Assembly: GCA_964564625.1 (NCBI GenBank)
Contig: CAZMBE010000010.1
Coordinates: 1 to 64,000, forward strand
DNA: 64,000 nt
DNA from: UBA2185 sp964564625
Lineage (GTDB): Bacteria > Desulfobacterota > Syntrophia > Syntrophales > UBA2185
Direction: 5' to 3'
The number at the start of each line of letters is the position of its first letter. The stretch's first letter is position 1. A program made the position numbers and the translations under genes. The notes under the pieces were generated by a model. The model saw only the letters and a program-made list of their open reading frames with translations, was not told the DNA's origin and did no database searches. Positions 24,359-33,321 of the stretch are shown piece by piece.

Positions 24359-25798
24359 ATGAAAAAATTAATTCTTTTTATTTTACTTGTAGTAGTAATA
24401 TTTCCTGCAGGAGCACAGGGACAGGGTGCGAGGGTGAAACATGAAGCCGGCACGGACGCATCAGCAGCGCCACGGCAGCGTACCGTTCATGAACGAGCCG
24501 GTGGCCTGTTGCTGACGCAAGAGGAACTCCAGCTTTTTGAAAAAGGTGAAAAAGTGCGGCTTGGAATCAAAACGTCACAGGCAAATCAAACTATCAACGT
24601 CACCTGGATCTCCGACAATCCCAGAGTAGCCCTTGTGGATTCAATGGGTAATGTGTCCCCCATGGGGCTGGGCCGGACCATCGTGCGCGCAAAGGCAACT
24701 GACGGCACAAAATCAAACGATTGCATGGTAACCGTTTCAAAACCAAACAGTTGGGGTAGTCTTACCGGACGTGACCACATGGTTGCGCAAAATGACTGGA
24801 TTTATTTTGCCAATAGAGCCGACAGCAACAAACTCTACAAGATTTTAATCAACGGCCAAAACCTGACCCGTTTATCAGACGATGTACCCGCGTACCTGAA
24901 CGTCACCGGTCGCTGGATTTATTATTACAACACTAATGAAAAAACTCGGCCGGGAATGTATAAGATTTCCATTGATGGGAAAATGCGAACACTGATCAAC
25001 GACAAGGATTACATGCAATCCCTGTGGGTAAGTAAAGATGGTTATGCTTTTTATCTGAATTATGAAGGAGACGTATCGTCTCTATCTACGTCCCGGGCCG
25101 GCGCAACCATTCGAAAGCAATTTGATGATAAACCCGTGTATTCTTTTGCCGTGAACGACAATTTTATCGTATACAATCGCCACTGGCAAGATATCCCGCA
25201 GCCGCAAGGCGGTGGGGGGTTATTCTTATTCAACCAGAAAGCAAAAAAGATCGAACACTACATATCGGTAAATACCATCACCTCGAATATTATTATTGAC
25301 GAACCAAACAATACAGCCTATTTCTGCGCGTATATTGACAAAAGCCTCGTTCCTGTTCAAATAGGTCCTGACATATTTGCAGACATATTCAAGGGCAAAG
25401 ATAAACACCCAAGCGGCTGGTTCAAGTTTGATTTGTCAAAAGAGGATCCCCAGGCAGAAGCAATGAAAAAGGTGAGGGACATGAGCCAATCAGGCCAAAG
25501 CCAATCCTTCGCGGCTTCCAAAATCAGCGAAAAATATAAGAGATTGGCTAAATTCCCGTTATCCGAAGGTGACTCTGTCGTATGGGTAGTGAATGGCTGG
25601 ATTTATTTTACGCGTGATAATATGCTCCGCCGGATTAATACCAGTGGGAAACTTGATCAGTCCGTGTTTGGGCATTCTAAGTTTTCCGACATAGGAACAG
25701 GCGGTGATTATCTCTTCTACTGGACGTCTGAAAACAGACTGTTCAGGACACTCAAAGATGGCCGACAGGCTTTCGAGATGAATGTAAAACCCCTTTAG
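24359..25798 (+). CDS. Exported Ig-like (BIG_2) and DUF5050-type protein
   Basis: A 479-residue protein with a signal peptide (LILFILLVVVIFPAGAQG). Residues about 55-125 form a bacterial Ig-like domain (IKTSQANQTINVTWISDNPRVALVD, GRTIVRAKATDGT). From about 140 to the end lie repeated strands as in DUF5050-type propellers (NDWIYFANRADSNKLYKILINGQ, GRWIYYYNTNE, NGWIYFTRDNMLRRINTSGK). The start has AAGGAG about 12 bases upstream. It is probably a surface or periplasmic binding protein. Standalone gene; role unknown. Confidence 0.75.
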   Translation: MKKLILFILLVVVIFPAGAQGQGARVKHEAGTDASAAPRQRTVHERAGGLLLTQEELQLFEKGEKVRLGIKTSQANQTINVTWISDNPRVALVDSMGNVSPMGLGRTIVRAKATDGTKSNDCMVTVSKPNSWGSLTGRDHMVAQNDWIYFANRADSNKLYKILINGQNLTRLSDDVPAYLNVTGRWIYYYNTNEKTRPGMYKISIDGKMRTLINDKDYMQSLWVSKDGYAFYLNYEGDVSSLSTSRAGATIRKQFDDKPVYSFAVNDNFIVYNRHWQDIPQPQGGGGLFLFNQKAKKIEHYISVNTITSNIIIDEPNNTAYFCAYIDKSLVPVQIGPDIFADIFKGKDKHPSGWFKFDLSKEDPQAEAMKKVRDMSQSGQSQSFAASKISEKYKRLAKFPLSEGDSVVWVVNGWIYFTRDNMLRRINTSGKLDQSVFGHSKFSDIGTGGDYLFYWTSENRLFRTLKDGRQAFEMNVKPL

Positions 25799-25875
25799 CC
25801 TCTATGAGTATCACCGAGTACGTGCCAGAGCAATGACGAGACAACCATGACTATGAGCATAAAAGAAGATACCCC

Positions 25876-27393
25876 ATGAACCTTGTGGCACTTGCCGATG
25901 AAAATCTAAAAATATTTGGCGAATATCCGTTTCTGATCTTTGAGGGTGCGGCCTTTACAAACAAGCAGATACTCCAGTATGCCGACGGTCTGGCACGAGG
26001 CTTGAATAAACTCATGATTGAAAAGGGTGATCATGTGGTGGTTATGCTGCCCAATTGCCCGGAAGTCATTATCAGTTATCAGGGTATTCTCAGGTGCGGA
26101 GCAGTCATCATTCCTCTCATTCCCCTCATGAATGAAAAAGAATTGTCGCACGTCATCATCAACTGTGAAGCAGTTGCGATGATTACGACACGGGACATTT
26201 TTCAAAAAAATGAACCCATACTGCGCGCGGTTGAGGGCTTAGAACACATGATCCTGCTTGATGATGACACTCCGGAGGGGACCATTTCTTTTCCATCGCT
26301 TATCAGGGATCATTCTGAGGATATGACTCTTCCCGCCATTGGAGAGGACGATTCGGCAGTGATACTCTACACGGCGGGCACCACGTCAACTCCCAAGGGA
26401 GTGATTCTGACTCACCGGAACCTGTATTCCAACGCCCTGAACGCTTCCCGCGCCCACGGAACGCAGGCAAAGGACGTCACCCTGGTTGCATTGCCCCTGT
26501 CTCACTCGTTTGGGATTACGTCCATGAATAAGGCTTACAAGTACGGGAATCTCCACGTCCTGATGCGGAAATTTCAGGCTGAAGAGGCATTCAGCCTGAT
26601 TGAGAAATGCAGAGTGACCAATATGCCCGGTGTTCCCGCAATGTTCATCACCATGCTGAACAGCCCCAATGCGGACAGGTATGATGTAACGTCGCTAAAG
26701 AGCTGTCTCAGCGGCGGCGCTCCGTTTCCCGTGGCAAGTCTCCTCGCCTTTCAAAAGAGATTCAACTGCAGCGTCTTTGAGGCCTATGGCCTATCCGAAG
26801 CCTCGCCCGCGGTCAGCACCAACCATCACAACCGTCCGACAAAGCCCGGCTCTGTCGGTCAGCCCATCCCTGAAGTTGAAGTGCGCATCGTGGATGATCA
26901 GGATCAGGATGTCCCTGAGGGAGAATTGGGGGAGTTGCTCGTCAGAGGACCTAACGTGTCGTCGGGCTATTACAAGCTGCCGGAAGAAACGGCGAAGACG
27001 TTCAGAAACGGATGGCTGCACACCGGCGACATGGCGAGAATGGACAAGGATGGTTATCTCTTTATCGTGGAAAGAAAGAAGGACCTGATCATCCGTGGAG
27101 GTTTCAATATCTACCCCCGGGATATTGAAGAGATTATGTACCAGCAGGCCGCCGTGAAAGATGCAGTGGCCATAGGCGTTCCCGATCCTGTCATGGGGGA
27201 AGAGGTCAAAGTATACGTCGTCCTGAAAGAAGGCAAGACGGCATCCGAGGAAGGGCTGCTAATTCACTGTCAAAACGGCCTCGCCAAACACAAATGGCCA
27301 AAATACATAGAAGTTGTTGAGAGCCTTCCGAGAAATCCCATGGGGAAAATATTGCGCAAAGAACTGCGAAAACTCAATAGCGGAGAAAACTGA
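25876..27393 (+). CDS. Acyl-CoA ligase (AMP-binding family)
   Basis: A 505-residue adenylate-forming enzyme with the P-loop YTAGTTSTPKGV (about 170), EAYGLSEASP, LHTGDMARMDKDGYLFIVERKKD, GFNIYPRDIEE and the C-terminal lysine in PRNPMGKILRKEL. It converts a carboxylic acid, ATP and CoA into acyl-CoA in the cytoplasm. The substrate class (fatty or aromatic acid) cannot be fixed from motifs alone. The gene is full length and single. The ribosome site is weak. Confidence 0.9.
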   Translation: MNLVALADENLKIFGEYPFLIFEGAAFTNKQILQYADGLARGLNKLMIEKGDHVVVMLPNCPEVIISYQGILRCGAVIIPLIPLMNEKELSHVIINCEAVAMITTRDIFQKNEPILRAVEGLEHMILLDDDTPEGTISFPSLIRDHSEDMTLPAIGEDDSAVILYTAGTTSTPKGVILTHRNLYSNALNASRAHGTQAKDVTLVALPLSHSFGITSMNKAYKYGNLHVLMRKFQAEEAFSLIEKCRVTNMPGVPAMFITMLNSPNADRYDVTSLKSCLSGGAPFPVASLLAFQKRFNCSVFEAYGLSEASPAVSTNHHNRPTKPGSVGQPIPEVEVRIVDDQDQDVPEGELGELLVRGPNVSSGYYKLPEETAKTFRNGWLHTGDMARMDKDGYLFIVERKKDLIIRGGFNIYPRDIEEIMYQQAAVKDAVAIGVPDPVMGEEVKVYVVLKEGKTASEEGLLIHCQNGLAKHKWPKYIEVVESLPRNPMGKILRKELRKLNSGEN

Positions 27394-27717
27394 TTCTCTG
27401 CATCAAAAAACGGCACACCCGGCGAGACTTTTCCTGTTATGTGTTTGCGTGTACCGAACAGCGTGTGATCCAGACAACCATTGGCGAAAGAACAATGATC
27501 CCAGGCATACGGAGAATCTTCGATCCGTAAAGAAATATAATTTTAACCATTCGGCCACACGACATCGCAGTCAATAATCTGCGGTGTGGTACATAACAAA
27601 GGGAGCCAATATAACCCTCTACTTTATTTTGAAAAATTTAATGTGATCTAATTTCTTCTTCATGGTAAGGTAATAAATACCATGAATGACAGTTGATAAC
27701 AGTAAGGAGGAGAAGTT
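27394..27717. other. Intergenic region upstream of mreB
   Basis: About 320 bases. An imperfect inverted repeat lies near 27551-27585 (CCACAC with GTGTGG, inner GCAG/CTGC), without a U-run. No gene recognised. Confidence 0.4.
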
Positions 27718-28749
27718 TTGCTGTTTGATTTTATTGTAGGAAAATTTTCCAATGATATTGCCATAGATTTAGGAACGGCAAATACGCTTGTGTACATGAA
27801 GGGTAAAGGGATTGTATTGAATGAACCCTCGGTGGTCGCCATCAACAAAGATTCACGAGGTTCAAAAAAAGTCCTCGCTGTCGGTCTGGAAGCAAAGAAA
27901 ATGTTGGGACGAACCCCTGGAAATATAGCCGCGATCAGGCCCTTGCGGGAAGGAGTAATTGCTGATTTTGACATTACAGAAGCTATGCTGCGGCACTTCA
28001 TCCACCGTGTTTACAAACGCAGGTCAATGATCCGCCCGAGAATTATTGTATCGATACCCTCGGGTATCACGCAGGTAGAAAGGAGAGCCGTCAGGGAAAC
28101 CGTGGCGGCAGCAGGCGCCAGGGAGATATTCTTCATTGAAGAGCCTATGGCAGCGGCTATTGGAGCCGGATTACCTGTAATGGAACCGACAAGCTCTATG
28201 GTTGTGGACATCGGCGGTGGAACCACGGAGGTAGCCGTCATATCCCTGAGGGGCATTGTGTACTCAAAGTCTGTGAGGAGCGCCGGTGACAGAATGGACG
28301 AGGAAATCGTCCAGTACATAAAGAAAAAATATAACCTTCTTATAGGGGAACGATCTGCAGAAATCATAAAAATGACCATTGGGTGCGCATACCCGAATCG
28401 GGAGTTGCATGCGCTCGACATCAAAGGAAGGAGCCTGATATCGGGGAAACCGACAATTGTCGAGATTAATTCCGAAGAGATAAGGGAAGCCATTATGGAT
28501 CCTGTCAATATTATTGTCGCTACAATAAGACATGTCCTGGAGAATGCCCCCCCGGAATTAGCCGGAGATATTGTCGAAGGTGGGATTGTCTTAACCGGAG
28601 GCGGAGCTCTTTTGACAAATCTCGACCTCCTCATAAAAGCGGAGACCGGGCTTCCCATTACAGTCGCGGACGATCCCCTCTCTGTGGTGGCAAGAGGCGC
28701 GGGTATGGCCCTCGATCATTTAGATGTCTTAAAAGAAGTCTCATTTTAA
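27718..28749 (+). CDS. mreB: Rod shape-determining actin-like protein MreB
   Basis: A 343-residue actin-fold protein with IAIDLGTANTLVYMKGKGI, ADFDITEAMLRHFI, IVSIPSGITQVERRAV, DIGGGTTEVAVISL and the adenosine motif GGIVLTGGGALL, all typical of MreB. It polymerises under the inner membrane to guide lateral wall synthesis. TTG start with AAGGAGG upstream. No mreC or mreD follows, so it is an orphan or second copy rather than the usual mreBCD operon. Confidence 0.95.
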   Translation: MLFDFIVGKFSNDIAIDLGTANTLVYMKGKGIVLNEPSVVAINKDSRGSKKVLAVGLEAKKMLGRTPGNIAAIRPLREGVIADFDITEAMLRHFIHRVYKRRSMIRPRIIVSIPSGITQVERRAVRETVAAAGAREIFFIEEPMAAAIGAGLPVMEPTSSMVVDIGGGTTEVAVISLRGIVYSKSVRSAGDRMDEEIVQYIKKKYNLLIGERSAEIIKMTIGCAYPNRELHALDIKGRSLISGKPTIVEINSEEIREAIMDPVNIIVATIRHVLENAPPELAGDIVEGGIVLTGGGALLTNLDLLIKAETGLPITVADDPLSVVARGAGMALDHLDVLKEVSF

Positions 28750-29035
28750 AGGTGAAGAATACCTTCAGTTTTACACTTTATAAATGTATGAGGCCATAAT
28801 CTTAGTAATGTTTCTCGTTCTCGACAAAAACATGCGATGCATCAAAAGACTATCTCTCCGGTTGACATAAAAAATAGCTGCTTCTGTAACAAAGCACGCG
28901 GAAATCCTGACGGAGATGCGGCCTCCCACACAGTAATCCTGATTGTCCATAGTCCATAACAGGCCGTTCAATATGGGTGATTACATCTTAGATGCGCTGC
29001 TCCGGCATATTTGACGATATTGAAGGGAATGACCG

Positions 29036-29242
29036 ATGAATAAATTATACTTATCAAGTATTGACCGCAAGATCGGAGGGGTATGCGGCGGGCTCGCGGA
29101 ATATTATGAAAAAGATTCAACCCTGATAAGGATTCTCTTTGTGCTGCTTGCCCTCGTTGCGTTTGGATCCGGCATTATCATCTATCTGGCTATGTGGCTT
29201 ATCATACCGAAAAAGCCCATGGGATTACAACCTCGGTCATGA
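29036..29242 (+). CDS. PspC-domain membrane protein
   Basis: A 68-residue protein that is a single PspC domain: LYLSSIDRKIGGVCGGLAEY, then DSTLIRILFVLLAL and a second hydrophobic segment ending MWLIIPKK. These short proteins are linked to envelope stress response. No pspA gene lies nearby. A 16-codon frame at 29298 with a good AAGGAG is not supported as a gene. Confidence 0.9.
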   Translation: MNKLYLSSIDRKIGGVCGGLAEYYEKDSTLIRILFVLLALVAFGSGIIIYLAMWLIIPKKPMGLQPRS

Positions 29243-29388
29243 GACGATAAAAGGTTGCCTCCAAGTAGAGTGCGGATTCAATCTATAAGGAGTGTACATG
29301 GGAAATCAGTGTGATCAAAAGCAGCCCGTCGAAGAGCTAAAATTATTGAGACCCTTTCGATGACCCCGGTAATGAGGATCCGCGCGCG

Positions 29389-30870
29389 ATGACGGAACTT
29401 CAGATGAAAAATTACAACCTGCCACAACATGATGAACGCTATAACCTGCGGCCGTTGCGTGAACTTGCCGATCAAGCCTTCTCACGTGCGGCAGGTGCAC
29501 CTTTGATAGGTGGGAATCACGTGCGTTTGCTCAAGGATGCGGAAGAAAATTACCCGGCATGGCTGAACGCGATCCATGCTGCGAAAAACCATGTTCACTT
29601 CGAGAACTACATCCTTTACGACGACAAGACGGGTCGCGAGTTTGCCGACGCATTAATCGAAAAGGCACAAGAAGGTGTTTCCGTCCGCCTCATATATGAC
29701 TGGCTGGGAGGATTGGGCAAGACCTCGCGGCGGTTTTGGAACACTCTGCGCTCCGGCGGCGTGGAAGTCCGATGCTATAACCCCCTGCGGCTTGACAGAC
29801 CGCTCGGCTGGCTCTCACGCGACCACAGGAAAATGTTGGCGGTCGATGGCGAAATTGCTTTCATCACCGGTTTATGCGTGGGCCAAAAATGGCTCGGAGA
29901 TCCTGAGCGCAAGATCGAGCCGTGGCGCGACACCGGCGTTGAAATCCGCGGATCCGCGGTGGCAGAAGTGGAGCAAGCGTTCGCGCGGATGTGGGCATTG
30001 CTGGGTGAGCCGATTCCCGCGGCCGCGCTCCCGGAAACGCCGCCGCCCGCAGGCGAAATGAGCCTGCGTATCATTGCAAGCGAGCCGGCAACGGCGGGCA
30101 TGCTGCGTTTGGACCAGCTCATCGCCGCTCTCGCCCGCAAGCGACTGTGGTTGACCGACGCCTACTACGTCGGTACGGCCGCGCATATGGAAGCGTTGAG
30201 AGCTGCCGCCAAGGATGGGGTCGATGTCCGCTTGCTGTTGCCGAACATAACCGATATTCCACTGTTACAGCCTCTGTCACGCGCAGGCTATCGACCGCTG
30301 CTTGAAGCGGGGGTGCGCGTGTTTGAGTGGAACGGAAGGATGATGCACGCCAAGACGGCAGTCGCAGACGGAAATTGGGCCCGCGTTGGATCAACCAACC
30401 TGAATATCGCCAGTTGGATAGGAAACTGCGAACTGGATGCGGTCGTTGAAGATGAGTCATTCGCTGCTGAAATGGAAGCGATGTACGAGCGGGATCTTGC
30501 TCACGCAACTGAAATCATTCTCGATCGGCGCCAACGGCTGTATGCACCCGCCGAAACTCGCCGTAAACGCACTGCGGGCAGCGGCAGCACCAGCCGTGCG
30601 GCGGCGGCAGCGGTAAGGATCGGACACACCCTTGGCACGACCCTTTCCAATCGCCGGGTATTGGGCCCGATCACAGCCCGTTTTACAGCCGTTACAGGTC
30701 TCCTGCTGTGCGCATTGTCAGTACTGTTCGCACTGTTTCCAAAGGCATTGGCCTACCCGCTGGTCGCCTTAGGCTCCTGGGTAGGCCTCACCCTGCTTTA
30801 TCGGGGGTATCAGCTAGCCAGGCAGCGGAAGATGGATAAAAAAGAAAGAAATATCTCATTGACATCATGA
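29389..30870 (+). CDS. Cardiolipin synthase-like phospholipase D protein
   Basis: A 493-residue protein with two HKD motifs: DHRKMLAVDGEIAFITG (about 145-161) and MHAKTAVADGNWARVGSTN (about 320-338). Between them is a region typical of ClsB-type enzymes (HFENYILYDDKTGREFADAL). It makes cardiolipin from phosphatidylglycerol or related lipids at the inner membrane. Unlike ClsA it lacks N-terminal membrane segments. Instead two hydrophobic segments lie at the C-terminus (about 430-475), after an Ala/Arg-rich linker. The gene is more GC-rich than its neighbours, which may hint at transfer. Confidence 0.9.
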   Translation: MTELQMKNYNLPQHDERYNLRPLRELADQAFSRAAGAPLIGGNHVRLLKDAEENYPAWLNAIHAAKNHVHFENYILYDDKTGREFADALIEKAQEGVSVRLIYDWLGGLGKTSRRFWNTLRSGGVEVRCYNPLRLDRPLGWLSRDHRKMLAVDGEIAFITGLCVGQKWLGDPERKIEPWRDTGVEIRGSAVAEVEQAFARMWALLGEPIPAAALPETPPPAGEMSLRIIASEPATAGMLRLDQLIAALARKRLWLTDAYYVGTAAHMEALRAAAKDGVDVRLLLPNITDIPLLQPLSRAGYRPLLEAGVRVFEWNGRMMHAKTAVADGNWARVGSTNLNIASWIGNCELDAVVEDESFAAEMEAMYERDLAHATEIILDRRQRLYAPAETRRKRTAGSGSTSRAAAAAVRIGHTLGTTLSNRRVLGPITARFTAVTGLLLCALSVLFALFPKALAYPLVALGSWVGLTLLYRGYQLARQRKMDKKERNISLTS

Positions 30871-31054
30871 AGCCGGAAGACTGCGCGCAAATATCATTCT
30901 TCCGATACTCCCACCGTGAAAAAAGAAGCTCTGATCAATTATTGCATATTCAAAGATTTATATATGCATCCTTTTTTCTTCAAATAGAAGATGTTTTAAC
31001 AACGGAAGAAATGGGAACCTGGAAGTCATTTTCTGGTAAAGAGGGAGAGAGTGT

Positions 31055-31270
31055 ATGGAATATATTATCAAAAAGTATCTGGAAAGTGGTGGCCTGCAAT
31101 GTCATTATTGCAATTCATTCAATATATTCGTGTCCCATAAGTATGCTGATGGGAGCTACGGTGAAATTTATCTGTCAGAACGGTGCAATGCATGCGGTAA
31201 ATGTTGGACGGCAAGATATAAACAAATCGGCATAGCAGAAAAGAGCGGTGAGAAAATCGCACAATGCTGA
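31055..31270 (+). CDS. Small zinc-ribbon-like protein
   Basis: A 71-residue protein with CHYCNSF near residue 16 and CNACGKCW near residue 44, a likely two-knuckle zinc-binding module. An AGGGAGAG site precedes the ATG. A longer frame at 30867-31235 overlaps in another frame but is not supported. Function unknown; such small ribbons often act in RNA or protein interaction. Confidence 0.55.
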   Translation: MEYIIKKYLESGGLQCHYCNSFNIFVSHKYADGSYGEIYLSERCNACGKCWTARYKQIGIAEKSGEKIAQC

Positions 31271-31384
31271 GGACTCTGCAACATTATCAGATCACACGGT
31301 TCGAATGGTAATCCTCATTAATATATGATGGTTACTCGTCTTATTTTGTTATCGGCTCAAAATTCCCACTCCGATTATAGATCA

Positions 31385-31600
31385 TCACCATTTCCAATCC
31401 TCCCCCTGATCTTTCCCTTTTAGTTTTCTATTACGATAATCAAGATATTCCAAAATTGCCCAGAGCAATACAAGATATAAGGGATTACCATAAAACAAAA
31501 ACACGGGTATCAAGAGCAGGAGGATCACGAAAAGGATTTTTATCACAATGTCAGTAAAGACAAAGTCCAATATTCTGTTGACGCTTTTCAATAAGTTCAT
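31385..31600 (-). CDS. Small membrane protein, unknown
   Basis: A 71-residue protein with a long hydrophobic region (about 17-52, IVIKILFVILLLLIPVFLFYG...LVLLWAILEYL), probably two segments, and a highly charged C-terminal tail. GGAGG lies upstream. It is convergent with the zinc-ribbon gene. No family recognised. Confidence 0.55.
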   Translation of the reverse strand: MNLLKSVNRILDFVFTDIVIKILFVILLLLIPVFLFYGNPLYLVLLWAILEYLDYRNRKLKGKDQGEDWKW

Positions 31601-31719
31601 GTACCCGCATCCTCCAACCTTCTGCGCTTTGTTTCAAGCTTCAGTGCAGTCCCTGTGCTTTCCAGTCTTTCACGCGATAGGTAAAGGAATGAATATGACA
31701 ACCTGCTTCGGATCACTGG

Positions 31720-32940
31720 TCAGGTCAAAAATAGAGTGGCCAACAAAAGAAGCAGTCCCATGCTGGCTACGTCGGTGGCCGTTGTAAGGAAAATGCTGGA
31801 AGCTGTGGCCGGATCCGCACCCAACCGTCGTAGTGTTATCGGCACGATGGTCCCAAAAATTCCGCTGACCACACAGGCGCCGGCCATGGCCGCTACTACA
31901 ATCAGTCCCAGAGGAAAAGCCAGCGGGTTACCCTGGCTGACCGCCAAAAAATACATGGCGACGCCTGCAACCAAACCAATCACCCCCCCATTCAGCAGAC
32001 CCAGCAGACCCTCCTTGGCCAGCAGCCTGCGCGTATGTTCTTTCTTATATTCGTGCAATGTCATGCCCCGTATAGTTACGGCTAAGGCCTGGCAGCCACT
32101 GTTGCCGGATTGCCCGGCCAGCACAGGCAGAAAGGCCGCCAGGATGACAATCTGATCTATAGTGGCCTGGAATATGCTGACCACCGCTCCGGCTATAAAG
32201 GCCGTCAAGAGGTTCAGCTGCAGCCATGGGTGGCGATACTTGAAGCTCCTCGGCCACGGAGTGGAAAGTTTCTCCTCTTTTTCAACACCCACCATGCTTC
32301 CAGCCTGAAAACTGATCTCAATAGCCTGTGCTTCAAAAAGCCGCTGACCGCGTACAGCCCCGACCAATTCGCCCCGCGAATTGGTGACAGGATAAACAGG
32401 ATAATGCCTGGTGATGACCTCGCGCATTGCGTCCATGAGCGGCATGTCAGCGCGCAGGCTGAATGGTTCGGTCAGCATGACCTGGCTTAGCGGAGTTTCT
32501 GGCTCAGCGAAAAGCAAATCCCGCATGACCACGACACCGATGAGCTGTTTCTTGGAATCGGTGACATAGCCATAGGTGATGAATTCGCGTTTTACCAGGT
32601 TGCGCAATTCTTCGATTGTCTGACGGACAGTCATTTGCGGTGAAAAAATGGCATAGACTGGATCCATCAGGCGGCCGACACTTTCTCTTGGAAATGTCAG
32701 GTTCAACACCCATTGCTCGCGCACCTCGGATGGCAGGGCGCTCTTTATTCGTTCCTTCACCTCGGCCGGCGCCGAGGCCAGTATCTTTTCAGCGGTGTGC
32801 GGCCCCATAAGCCTGAGCGCGCTCATTGCAGTCTGGGTTTCTGCTTTCTCCAGCAGTTTGGCACCCGCCGATGCATCCAGTTGCGCCAAGGCTTTTGCCA
32901 TATCTTCAGGATTCGAGGGTATCTGGGTCATCTTTTTCAT
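31720..32940 (-). CDS. mgtE: Magnesium transporter MgtE family
   Basis: A 406-residue protein with the MgtE order: a helical N domain (about 1-95), two CBS motifs (about 100-215; LMDPVYAIFSPQMTVRQTI, QVMLTEPFSLRADMPLMDAM) and a C-terminal membrane domain of about five segments. The pore/selectivity stretch is PVLAGQSGNSGCQALAV, and GADPATASSIFLTTATDV follows. MgtE channels pass Mg2+ and are gated by Mg2+ binding to the cytosolic part. It is a little shorter than well-studied members (about 450). Confidence 0.92.
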   Translation of the reverse strand: MKKMTQIPSNPEDMAKALAQLDASAGAKLLEKAETQTAMSALRLMGPHTAEKILASAPAEVKERIKSALPSEVREQWVLNLTFPRESVGRLMDPVYAIFSPQMTVRQTIEELRNLVKREFITYGYVTDSKKQLIGVVVMRDLLFAEPETPLSQVMLTEPFSLRADMPLMDAMREVITRHYPVYPVTNSRGELVGAVRGQRLFEAQAIEISFQAGSMVGVEKEEKLSTPWPRSFKYRHPWLQLNLLTAFIAGAVVSIFQATIDQIVILAAFLPVLAGQSGNSGCQALAVTIRGMTLHEYKKEHTRRLLAKEGLLGLLNGGVIGLVAGVAMYFLAVSQGNPLAFPLGLIVVAAMAGACVVSGIFGTIVPITLRRLGADPATASSIFLTTATDVASMGLLLLLATLFLT

Positions 32941-33321
32941 GGTATTTTCCCAAGCTGTATAGTTATAAGATTGATGAGAAAACGTTATGTCCCACCTATT
33001 TTTGAAGGTAAATTAACACTTTACCGCTGGAAAATCAACTCAATTGCTCCTTCATACAGAGCGATAAGGTGCTACTATGGATTTCTCTTCATTATGCCAT
33101 CGCCAGGACCAGAGATCATCATTATCTAAGAATTCATAAGTTGGTGCGGCCCCTCCTTCTCACCCTACTACAAGACCAGTTAATTTCTATTGAATAAAAA
33201 AGGAGAATTCATTAATTATACGGCTGTATATTCTTTGTTCATTGAGGCCATACCCATTAGAACCGGGAGGCACTGATAAATGATACATAAAAGCGTCATG
33301 CATTGTGAAGGAAGGAACAAA
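32941..33321. other. Divergent intergenic region, no gene
   Basis: About 380 bases between the divergent mgtE and CHAT genes. It should hold both promoters, but I could not pick a clear consensus. No magnesium riboswitch was recognised. Confidence 0.4.

Noticed and set aside
29298..29348. 16-codon frame with good AAGGAG site upstream of the cardiolipin synthase gene
   Set aside because: Too short to support; may be a leader peptide or gene debris.
31290..31312. GGTTCGAAT sequence resembling a tRNA T-arm
   Set aside because: No flanking stem, acceptor or anticodon arm pairs.
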